Assembly: GCA_015069695.1 (NCBI GenBank) | Contig: JADCRZ010000001.1 | Location: 186,001 to 250,000, forward strand | Length of the DNA stretch: 64,000 nt | Direction of reading: 5' to 3' | Source: Williamsia sp. | GTDB lineage: Bacteria > Bacteroidota > Bacteroidia > Chitinophagales > Chitinophagaceae | In this document: piece by piece, positions 25,995-33,855 of the stretch | How positions within the stretch are numbered: the first letter of the stretch is position 1 | Layout of the letters: every line of letters begins with the position of its first letter | Program-made: the position numbers and the translations under genes | The notes under the pieces: model-generated | The model's database searches: none | What the model saw: only the letters and a program-made list of their open reading frames with translations | What the model was told of the DNA's origin: nothing

Positions 25995-27311
25995 GTGATT
26001 GAACAAAAAAACATACTGCTTGCATTTTATGGCGATGATGTAACCGGCAGCACCGACGCGCTGGAGTTTATCTGCCGGGCAGGGGCCAGGGCGCTCTTGT
26101 TTATGGAGCCGCCGACCAGCGAAACCTTGCAAGCATACCCCGACCTGCAGGCTTACGGCATTGCGGGTTATACAAGGGCTTTGCCGCCCCGGCTGATGGA
26201 GCAGGAACTGATGCCTGCCTTCCAGTCCATCAAGGCAAGCGGCGCAAAGCACATCCACTACAAAGTATGCTCCACATTCGATTCCTCCCCGCAAACCGGC
26301 AGCATCGGCCGGGCGATCGATTGCGGGGCGGCTGTGTTCAACAATCAATTTGTACCTGTACTGGGCGGCATGCCGGCGCTGGGGCGGTATTGCCTGTTTG
26401 GAAATTTGTTTGCCCGCATGGGCATTGGCAGCAAAGGAACCATTTACCGCCTGGACCGGCATCCCTCTATGAGCAAACATCCGGTTACCCCGGCAGATGA
26501 AAGCGACCTGCGCGTGCACCTGGGAAAACAAACGGCCAAAAAGATTGGCCTGATAGACATCATCACTATGCAACAGCATCCTTCCGGATGGAACAAGGAG
26601 ATCCGGGAAGGGGAGGACGTGATCCTGCTGGATGTGCTGGAAGAAAAACACCTGCTCGCCATCGGCGCCTGGCTGGAAGCGCAATGCCGGGAGGAGGCGC
26701 CCCTGTTTTCAGTAGGCTCATCCGGAATTGAAATGGCACTGGGGCTGCACTGGAATGCCCAAGGCTTACTCACACCGCGTCACAACTGGCCGGCCTTGGA
26801 GCGGGCTGCGCCCTTGTTGGTCATATCGGGCAGCTGTTCCCCTATAACGGGCGCTCAACTCGCGTATGCAAAAGAAAACGGGTTCAGGGAACTGGTACTG
26901 GATGCGGAAAAGATTTGCAACGGCGAAGAGATTGAAAAAAGACTGATCGACCTGGCGGTCAACTACTTGCAGCAGCAGGACGACCTGGTGGTGCATACCG
27001 GAACAAAGGGCGGAGACAACCTGCCTTCCGCCTTACTGGGAAAAGTGCTTGGCCTGCTGGCAAAAGAAATAGTAGAAAGAACAAGGATCAAGCGGGTGGT
27101 GGTGGCAGGCGGCGATACCAGCAGTTATGCAACAAGGGCCATGGAGATAGAAGCCCTGGAAATCAGCGCGCCGCTGGTAAGCGGAGCACCCCTTTGTAAA
27201 GCCTACTCCAAAAGGGGCAGCATCAACGGATTGGAGATAAACCTCAAAGGCGGACAGGTAGGCGCAAAAGATTATTTCCTGCTGTTAAAGCAGGGCAGGA
27301 TGAGCGAGTAA
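25995..27311 (+). CDS. Four-carbon acid sugar kinase family protein (DUF1537), OiaK-like candidate
   Basis: A 438-residue two-domain kinase. The N-terminal sugar-binding domain begins with FYGDDVTGSTDALEF, and the nucleotide-binding domain has SGS (residues 278-280, VISGSCSPITGAQL) and GGD (372-374, VAGGDTSSYA). The start is a GTG at 25995; there is no in-frame ATG before the conserved N-terminal motif. The family phosphorylates C4 acid sugars (threonate, erythronate) and 3-oxo-isoapionate. No PdxA-type dehydrogenase, the usual partner for threonate, is nearby, while a RuBisCO-like protein is adjacent, which favours the 3-oxo-isoapionate type. Its product would be the substrate of the RuBisCO-like protein. 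Confidence 0.87.
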   Translation: MIEQKNILLAFYGDDVTGSTDALEFICRAGARALLFMEPPTSETLQAYPDLQAYGIAGYTRALPPRLMEQELMPAFQSIKASGAKHIHYKVCSTFDSSPQTGSIGRAIDCGAAVFNNQFVPVLGGMPALGRYCLFGNLFARMGIGSKGTIYRLDRHPSMSKHPVTPADESDLRVHLGKQTAKKIGLIDIITMQQHPSGWNKEIREGEDVILLDVLEEKHLLAIGAWLEAQCREEAPLFSVGSSGIEMALGLHWNAQGLLTPRHNWPALERAAPLLVISGSCSPITGAQLAYAKENGFRELVLDAEKICNGEEIEKRLIDLAVNYLQQQDDLVVHTGTKGGDNLPSALLGKVLGLLAKEIVERTRIKRVVVAGGDTSSYATRAMEIEALEISAPLVSGAPLCKAYSKRGSINGLEINLKGGQVGAKDYFLLLKQGRMSE

Positions 27312-27323
27312 ACAAGAGGAGAG

Positions 27324-27344
27324 ACCTGGTTGATAACAGGTTTT
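27324..27344 (+). terminator. Weak terminator-like hairpin after the DUF1537 kinase
   Basis: ACCTG (27324-27328) and CAGGT (27337-27341) flank an 8-nt loop, and a run of four T ends the second arm. The stem is only five pairs. The 188-bp gap to the next gene (27312-27499) also has an imperfect inverted repeat (TTACTTCCCG near 27372 and CGGGAAATAA near 27438), possibly a regulator site; I see no gene in it. Confidence 0.3.
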
Positions 27345-27499
27345 CTGCATAGATGGTGCGGAGTCAATCTAATTTACTTCCCGCGCGCATCTCCGCAGCA
27401 CGATCTTGGATTAGCGACATTGGGTGCGGGACTTGCCCGGGAAATAAGATCAAATGACTGCTGTATACGCCCTGATCAACTATAAAAACACATCATACT

Positions 27500-28159
27500 A
27501 TGGCACAAAAAACATTGGGATTGATTCACACATCGGCTACGCTGGTGCCTGTATTCCAGCAGCTTTGCCAGCAGCACCTGCCGCATGTGCAAACCTTCAA
27601 CATCGTCGACGACAGCCTGATCAAGACCGTGATACGCTGTGGCGAACTAAGACCCGACACGGCCCGGCGCGTTGTGAACTATGCTGCTTCGGCTGAAGAT
27701 GCCGGCGCAGATTTTATCTTGTTTACCTGCTCTTCTATCGGTGCTGCCGTGGAAACAGCGGCCACGCTGAGCCAGGTTCCGGTACTGCGCGTTGACCAGC
27801 CCATGGCCGACAAGGCCGTGCAAACCGGCAGCCGGATCGGTGTGATCGCCACGCTGCCCACCACGCTCCGGCCCACAACGGATCTGGTAAAGCGGAGAGC
27901 CCTTGTTGCAGGCAAGGAAGTAGACATTGTTTCAAGCCTCTGCGAAGGTGCTTTTGACAAGCTCATGAGCGGCGATGCAGCCGCACACGACGCCATGGTT
28001 GCTGCCGCCCTCAAAGAACTTTCTTTACAGGTAGACGTGATCGTACTGGCGCAGGCTTCCATGGCCAGGGTGGTTGATACCCTGCCTGAAGCAAACAAGC
28101 GGGTGCCTATCCTTGCCAGTCCGGGCATTGCGATCGAATATTTAGCCACCTTATTATAA
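27500..28159 (+). CDS. Asp/Glu/hydantoin racemase-fold protein with one catalytic Cys
   Basis: A 219-residue cytoplasmic protein of the aspartate/glutamate/hydantoin racemase superfamily, normal length. The first catalytic Cys is present as Cys77 in LFTCSSIG. At the second site, where hydantoin racemases have LGCAGM, this protein has LAQASM, so Gln185 replaces the Cys. Two-base racemisation is then unlikely; a one-base isomerase, decarboxylase-like or lyase reaction (as in the maleate isomerase/arylmalonate decarboxylase relatives) is possible. It follows the RuBisCO-like protein and the DUF1537 kinase and precedes a transporter by 18 bp, so it probably belongs to the same acid-sugar route. 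Confidence 0.8.
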   Translation: MAQKTLGLIHTSATLVPVFQQLCQQHLPHVQTFNIVDDSLIKTVIRCGELRPDTARRVVNYAASAEDAGADFILFTCSSIGAAVETAATLSQVPVLRVDQPMADKAVQTGSRIGVIATLPTTLRPTTDLVKRRALVAGKEVDIVSSLCEGAFDKLMSGDAAAHDAMVAAALKELSLQVDVIVLAQASMARVVDTLPEANKRVPILASPGIAIEYLATLL

Positions 28160-28177
28160 ACCTGAACGGCAGGCCAC

Positions 28178-29449
28178 ATGAAAAAAATCGCACAAGCTTG
28201 TCTGGTGCTAAGCGCCCTGGGGGCCGCTGCTTTGGTAGCCGGACTCTTATTGCAGCAAACAAGTTTATGGCAGGTGGCGGCTGTTGCATGCGTGGTAAGC
28301 TTTGCCATTGGCATGGGCGCCATCCCCGGTTTAAAAACCTACCGGTACACCGCCTGGATCATAGCTGCCGTTGTAACGGCCATGGTCTATCCCGGTGCTT
28401 TTCAGCATTGGGGCAGCTTTGACCTGCGCAATAAATGGGTGATCCTCATTGTGATCCAGGTGGTCATGTTTGGCATGGGCATTCAAATGAGCCTGAAGGA
28501 TTTTTCCGGCATCGCCACCACCGGCAAGGGCGTAGCGGTGGGATTGGCATGCCATTTTTCGGTGATGCCCCTGATGGGCCTTTTGCTGACCCGCATCTTT
28601 CATTTCGAGCCGGAAATTGCAGCAGGCATTGTTTTGATCGGTTCCTGCTCCAGCGGACTGGCTTCAAACGTCATGGTGTATATCGCCAGGGCCAACCTGG
28701 TTTTATCGGTGGTGGTAACTGCGCTTTCCACGCTGGCTGCTCCTTTCCTAACACCGCTGCTGATGAAGCTGCTGGCCGGCACCCTCATCAGGGTTCAGTT
28801 CCTGAATATGATGATGGAGATCATCAAGATCGTGCTGGTGCCCATCGGCGCTGCGCTGTTGCACGATTATTTGAAAGGGGCTTCGGCCAGGGGATGGAAA
28901 GTGGTGAGGATTGTATTGATCCTCAGCATCCTTTGGCTGCTGGCACTGCCACTGGGGTGGTGGCATTCTCTTGAAACAGCCATCCATTCTCCGGCCCTGT
29001 TGGAATCATTGGGCATCCTGGGTTTTCTGGCCGGTGCTTTCGTCGTCGGCGTATTGTATCATGCACTTACAAAAAAGATTGGACAGCTGGACAGCTGGAT
29101 GCCTTACTTATCCATGTTCGGCATTATTTATTTCACGGCCGTAACGACAGCTGCCGGAAGGGAGAACCTGCTGAAGGTAGGCTTCCTGCTCTTTATCTGT
29201 TCTGTCGTGCACAACACAGCCGGTTATTTTTTCGGCTACTGGCTTAGCCGCCTGGCCGGTTTGGACAAACCCTCCGCAAGAACGATCGCCTTCGAAGTGG
29301 GCCTGCAAAACGGCGGCATGGCATCCGGCCTGGCCGGCACCATGGGCAAGCTCGGAACAGTAGGCCTGCCCGCAGCCGTATTCAGTCCCTGGATGAACAT
29401 CAGCGGCAGCCTGCTGGCGAATTACTGGAGAAGGAAGGCTGACTCATGA
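28178..29449 (+). CDS. BASS-family (bile acid:sodium symporter-like) transporter
   Basis: A 423-residue inner-membrane protein with about ten to eleven hydrophobic segments. FGMGIQMSLKDF in the third segment, GSCSSGLASNVMVYIARANL in the middle and AFEVGLQNGGMASGLA near the end are typical of the BASS/SBF family. Family members move organic anions such as bile acids, pyruvate or 2-keto acids with Na+. With the acid-sugar enzymes directly upstream, uptake of a sugar acid or export of a product acid is plausible. Its end overlaps the convergent monooxygenase gene by 6 bp. The N-terminal 60 residues hold two extra hydrophobic segments. Confidence 0.88.
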   Translation: MKKIAQACLVLSALGAAALVAGLLLQQTSLWQVAAVACVVSFAIGMGAIPGLKTYRYTAWIIAAVVTAMVYPGAFQHWGSFDLRNKWVILIVIQVVMFGMGIQMSLKDFSGIATTGKGVAVGLACHFSVMPLMGLLLTRIFHFEPEIAAGIVLIGSCSSGLASNVMVYIARANLVLSVVVTALSTLAAPFLTPLLMKLLAGTLIRVQFLNMMMEIIKIVLVPIGAALLHDYLKGASARGWKVVRIVLILSILWLLALPLGWWHSLETAIHSPALLESLGILGFLAGAFVVGVLYHALTKKIGQLDSWMPYLSMFGIIYFTAVTTAAGRENLLKVGFLLFICSVVHNTAGYFFGYWLSRLAGLDKPSARTIAFEVGLQNGGMASGLAGTMGKLGTVGLPAAVFSPWMNISGSLLANYWRRKADS

Positions 29450-30478
29450 TTCAGACAGCGCAGCCCTCACCTTAGGAGCAATCTGGGTGCCGAAGATTTC
29501 GATCGACTTCATGAGGGCAGAATGTGAGGGGCCGCCTACATCCATGTGGGCGGAGAAACGGTTGAGACCAAAGAGTTCCTGTAGCCGGAGGATTTTGTCA
29601 ACAGCTTCGTTTGCATCTCCGATTACCAGGTGGCCGTCTGGTGCCAGGCCTTGTGCGAACTGCTGGGGTTGATAGGGAGGCCATCCCCGCTGCCGGCCGA
29701 CCCGGTTCATCTGCGCCGCATAGATGGGGTAGTATTCTTCTGCCGTTAGCCGGCTGTTTTCACCAAAGAAAGCGTGCATATGCACACCTACCTGCAAAGC
29801 TTCGGGACTGTGTTTAAAATGCGCATACACATTGCGGTAATAATCAAACAAGGGTTTGAAATGGGCCGGGTTGCCGCCGATAATGGCAAAGATCACGGGC
29901 AGGCCCAGCCGGCCGGCTCTGAGCACCGATGCCTGCGTGCCACCGACCGCTACCCAGATGTCCAGGTGGTTGTTGACCGCACGGGGCAGGATCTCCTGGT
30001 CTTGCAGGGCCGGCCGGAACCGGCCCTTCCAGGTTACCTTTTGTTCCCGGTTTATTTTCAGCAGCAAGTCCAGCTTCTCTTCAAACAAGGCATCATAATC
30101 TCTCAGGTCGTGCCCGAACAAGGGAAATGATTCGGTGAAGCTGCCCCGGCCCACCATCAGCTCAGCCCGGCCGCCGGCAAGGGCGTCCATCGTGGCAAAG
30201 CTTTGATACAACCTGACCGGGTCTGAGGAACTTAAGACAGACACTGCACTCCCCAGCCGGATCTTTTTTGTGACCGTTGCCGCAGCAGCCAGTACGATTT
30301 CAGGGGTGGAGACGGCATAATCCGGGCGGTGGTGCTCGCCAATGCCGAAAAAGTCTAACCCGACCTCATCCATTAATTTGATCTCTTCTATCAGATCCTG
30401 CAGCCGCTGCTGTACAGGCTGTACTTCTCCCTTGCTGTTGATATGCAGATCGCCAAACATGCCGATACCTAATTCCAT
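29444..30478 (-). CDS. LLM-class flavin-dependent oxidoreductase
   Basis: A luciferase-like monooxygenase of 344 residues when started at the ATG at 30478 (MELGIGMFGDLHI, the normal family start); an ATG at 30508 would add ten residues. A TIM-barrel enzyme that uses reduced FMN. FFGIGEHHRPDYAVSTPEI, RLGSAVSVLSSSDPVRLYQ and HMDVGGPSHSALMKSIEIFG are typical motifs. It is in the opposite orientation to the sugar block and overlaps the transporter by 6 bp, so it is an independent unit; the substrate is unknown. Confidence 0.9.
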   Translation of the reverse strand: MELGIGMFGDLHINSKGEVQPVQQRLQDLIEEIKLMDEVGLDFFGIGEHHRPDYAVSTPEIVLAAAATVTKKIRLGSAVSVLSSSDPVRLYQSFATMDALAGGRAELMVGRGSFTESFPLFGHDLRDYDALFEEKLDLLLKINREQKVTWKGRFRPALQDQEILPRAVNNHLDIWVAVGGTQASVLRAGRLGLPVIFAIIGGNPAHFKPLFDYYRNVYAHFKHSPEALQVGVHMHAFFGENSRLTAEEYYPIYAAQMNRVGRQRGWPPYQPQQFAQGLAPDGHLVIGDANEAVDKILRLQELFGLNRFSAHMDVGGPSHSALMKSIEIFGTQIAPKVRAALSES

Positions 30479-30631
30479 GCTGATTGATTTTGGGTGTAAA
30501 GGTGACAATTATATAGAAACAACGATACATCTTGCTGCGTTGATAAATATTTATGTATTTTTCTGTCCAGGTTGTGCAGCATTCCTCTCGTATTTGCTGA
30601 CTTAACCCGAACCATCCAACTCTTAACGATT

Positions 30632-33600
30632 ATGACCAATTGCCGCCGTATAGAAAAGGGTACCTATCTGCGCGTTAGGCACCCCCTCTTCAAGCTGTTT
30701 TTTGTTTTTGCCTTTTCCCTCTTTTCTTCCTCCCTGCTTATGGGACAAAGCACCGTCCGGGGCAAGGTCCGCTCGGGTGATACCGCGGTGTCCAACGCAA
30801 CTGTAAAGGTAAAAGGAACAACTACCGGCACATCCACCGACGAAAATGGCAACTTTTCGATCAGTGCACCGGCGAATGCCACCCTGGAAATTTCCAGCGT
30901 AGGCTTTTCATCCACCGAAATAAAAATTGCGGGCCGCACCAGCCTCGATGTGCAGCTGCAAAGCACCAGCGCCCAACTTGAACAGGTGGTAGTGGTCGGC
31001 TACGGCACCCAACGGCGCAAAGACCTGACAGGTTCCGTAAGCTCCATCAATTCGGCCACCATCGAAAAACTTCCCGTAGCATCCGCCGCGCAGGCCCTGC
31101 AGGGCCGCGCCGCCGGTGTACAGATCATCAACAACGATGCCGCGCCCGGTGCCAATATATCGGTGCTGATCAGGGGCATCGGCAGCCTGGCAAGCAATGG
31201 CAATACCCCTTTGTACGTAGTGGATGGATACCCCACTACCGGCGGAATCAACAACATCAACCCAAATGACATTGCATCGATCGATGTTTTGAAAGACGCA
31301 TCGGCCACCGCCGTTTATGGTATCCGCGCAGCCAATGGCGTGGTCATCATCACCACAAAAAAAGGAGCTAAAAACAAGGTGCAGGTTTCGGTAGATGCTT
31401 ATGAAGCTTTTCAAAGCCGGCCGAAAATGTATGACCTCCTCAATGCACAGCAGTTTGCCACGCTCTCCAACGAAGTAGAAGCAGCAGATTCAACCCATAC
31501 CTATCACGGTTTGGGCATATGGAAGACGCCCAATGTGCTGCACAGCGTAGACTGGCAGGATGCCCTGTACCGCACCGGCCTTACCCAGAACTACAGCATC
31601 GGCCTGCGGGGCGGCAGCGACAAAGTGCAGTCGGCCGCATCCTTTGGCTACTATGATCAGAAGGGCATTGTACTGGGTTCTTACTTCAAGCGGTTTACCC
31701 TGGGGCTGAACCTGGATTACCAGCCTGCCAAATGGCTGCGTTCTTCCACCAGCGTCAAGTATTCCTACCAGGATGCCAACACGCCCTTCGGTACCGGTCA
31801 GTTGTTTCAATTGACCGTCAATCCGCCTACCCTGGACAGTGGCAACAGACGGACATACCAGATCAAAGACGGCAATGGTAATTATGGTTTTTACAATCCG
31901 CAAAATCCAAACGTATTTAAATTCAACAACCCGGTTTACTCGATTGAAACAAACCAGTATAAAAACATTACCAATTACATACTAGGTACTTCTTCGTTAG
32001 AAGTAACCTTGCTGGATGGACTTCGGGCCAAGACCAACTTAGGTGTCAATGTGACCAATTACTCCGGCTCTTATTTTCAGCCGCAGGACAACCGGGCCAA
32101 CATACAGTATCCCGGCTCTATTGTTGCCAACGCCAATTATCACCAAAGCATGAACAACAATTTTGAATGGCTTTGGGAGAATACGCTTTCTTACGACAAA
32201 ACGGTTGGACAGCATACCATCAATTTTGTCGGCGGCGTTTCCGCACAAAAAACAACGACCACCTTAATGGGCGCCGGGGGCATTCCGCCCAACAACGTGA
32301 TCCGCGACCTGGCCCAGCTTTCCAACCTGGTGTTTGATCAATACGGCAATGGTCAATCGATCTCTACCCTGGCTTCCGAGTTTGCGCGGCTGACCTACAA
32401 GTTCCAGGACAAGTACATCCTGACCGGAACCGTGCGGCGCGACGGTTCTTCCAAGTTTGATACGGGGCATCAATACGGCGTATTTCCCTCAGGCGCCATT
32501 GCCTGGAAGATCAAGGAAGAATCTTTCCTGCAGAATATAAGCTGGCTGGCCGATTTAAAGCTTCGGGGCAGCTATGGCCTGGTGGGCAACCAGGGTTCTA
32601 TCGGACTGTTTCAATACCAGGCCCTGTATGCGGGTAACTTTGCTGCCAATGTAAACGGCGGTGGGGCCGACAACCTGGGTTATCCTTTTAACAAGCTTTA
32701 CCAGAACGGTCTCGCACAAACGCAGCCCGCCAACCCGGATCTGAAATGGGAAACTGATTACCAGACCGACATTGGATTGGATGCGGCCCTTTTTAACGGA
32801 CGGTTGTTTGCGACCGTAGACTGGTTCAACCGGAAATCAAAAGATTTCTTGCTGACCCTCGCCGCGCCGGCACAAACAGGGTACAATTATATTACCCGCA
32901 ACGTGGGCAGCATGAACAACAAAGGCGTTGAGGTATCATTAAATTACAACGGCTCTAAAGGAAAAGATTTTACTTATAGTGTAGCGCTGAACCTGGCTAC
33001 CATCAAGAACACGCTTACCAGCATCACCTCCGGAACAAATGCCGTGACGAACTTTGGCTCTGCCATTAATTTGGCCGGACAAGGCTGGAATGAATTTACG
33101 CGATCAGTTGTAGGCGGGCCAGTAGGCGAATTCTACGGCTACAAATCACTGGGCATTTTCCAGACACAGGCACAGATCGATGCGCTCAATGCAAAAGCAC
33201 CCGGCGGCATTTACTACAGGGCTGCTACCAAGCCCGGCGACCGCTACTTTGCAGACATCAATGGCGATGGCATCGTAAACGCAACCGACAGAACAAACCT
33301 GGGCAGTCCGCAGCCAAAATTTTTTGGTGGCTTGAACCTGGATGGAACCTACAAGGCATGGGATTTCAATCTTTACTTCTACGGCACATACGGAAACAAA
33401 CTCCTGAACTATGTGGAAAGCAACCTGGAAAGCTTCCAAAAGCGCGGTTCCGAAGGCGTTGAAAATGTAAGCCTGGAATACTATCAAAATCACTGGACGC
33501 CCACCAATCATTCCAACAGGTATGCCCGGGCCCTGGCCAATGACGACAATACCCTGAACAGCGTGCCTTCCAGCGTATGGGTTGAAAACGGCAGTTTCCT

Positions 33601-33835
33601 GAAACTGAAAAACCTCACAGTTGGTTATACGCTACCCACCGGCTTAACCGAACGCTACAAGCTTAGCAGGCTGCGGGTGTATGTTTCCTCTCAAAACCTT
33701 TTTACCATTACAAAGTACAGCGGTCTTGATCCGGAGATCGGAATCCAGGGAGGCAATGCCACGCAAAACGGCCTCGACAACGGCACCTATCCTTCCTCCC
33801 GCTTTTTTACGTTTGGTGTAAATGTTTCTTTCTAA
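30632..33835 (+). CDS. SusC-family TonB-dependent outer-membrane transporter
   Basis: A SusC/RagA protein of 1067 residues from the ATG at 30632, which precedes the signal peptide (FKLFFVFAFSLFSSSLLMG) more closely than the ATG at 30572. It has a carboxypeptidase-regulatory-like domain (STVRGKVRSGDTAVSNATV), a plug beginning EQVVVVGYGTQRRKDLTGSV and ending VYGIRAANGVVIITT, and a long barrel. The SusD partner follows after 20 bp. This second pair lies next to an FG-GAP/ASPIC lipoprotein, an oxidoreductase, a polygalacturonase and a glucuronoyl esterase, so a pectic or glucuronoxylan-derived glycan is the likely cargo. Confidence 0.94.
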   Translation: MTNCRRIEKGTYLRVRHPLFKLFFVFAFSLFSSSLLMGQSTVRGKVRSGDTAVSNATVKVKGTTTGTSTDENGNFSISAPANATLEISSVGFSSTEIKIAGRTSLDVQLQSTSAQLEQVVVVGYGTQRRKDLTGSVSSINSATIEKLPVASAAQALQGRAAGVQIINNDAAPGANISVLIRGIGSLASNGNTPLYVVDGYPTTGGINNINPNDIASIDVLKDASATAVYGIRAANGVVIITTKKGAKNKVQVSVDAYEAFQSRPKMYDLLNAQQFATLSNEVEAADSTHTYHGLGIWKTPNVLHSVDWQDALYRTGLTQNYSIGLRGGSDKVQSAASFGYYDQKGIVLGSYFKRFTLGLNLDYQPAKWLRSSTSVKYSYQDANTPFGTGQLFQLTVNPPTLDSGNRRTYQIKDGNGNYGFYNPQNPNVFKFNNPVYSIETNQYKNITNYILGTSSLEVTLLDGLRAKTNLGVNVTNYSGSYFQPQDNRANIQYPGSIVANANYHQSMNNNFEWLWENTLSYDKTVGQHTINFVGGVSAQKTTTTLMGAGGIPPNNVIRDLAQLSNLVFDQYGNGQSISTLASEFARLTYKFQDKYILTGTVRRDGSSKFDTGHQYGVFPSGAIAWKIKEESFLQNISWLADLKLRGSYGLVGNQGSIGLFQYQALYAGNFAANVNGGGADNLGYPFNKLYQNGLAQTQPANPDLKWETDYQTDIGLDAALFNGRLFATVDWFNRKSKDFLLTLAAPAQTGYNYITRNVGSMNNKGVEVSLNYNGSKGKDFTYSVALNLATIKNTLTSITSGTNAVTNFGSAINLAGQGWNEFTRSVVGGPVGEFYGYKSLGIFQTQAQIDALNAKAPGGIYYRAATKPGDRYFADINGDGIVNATDRTNLGSPQPKFFGGLNLDGTYKAWDFNLYFYGTYGNKLLNYVESNLESFQKRGSEGVENVSLEYYQNHWTPTNHSNRYARALANDDNTLNSVPSSVWVENGSFLKLKNLTVGYTLPTGLTERYKLSRLRVYVSSQNLFTITKYSGLDPEIGIQGGNATQNGLDNGTYPSSRFFTFGVNVSF

Positions 33836-33855
33836 AACGAGTCTAAACAAACTAT

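Noticed and set aside
25824-26684. A 286-residue minus-strand reading frame opposite the DUF1537 kinase
   Set aside because: The kinase motifs are intact on the plus strand despite its GTG start. The minus-strand product shows no motif.
25995-27311. A threonate/erythronate degradation module
   Set aside because: DUF1537 kinases for threonate normally sit with a PdxA-type dehydrogenase and an acid-sugar dehydrogenase; neither is close, while a RuBisCO-like protein is adjacent.
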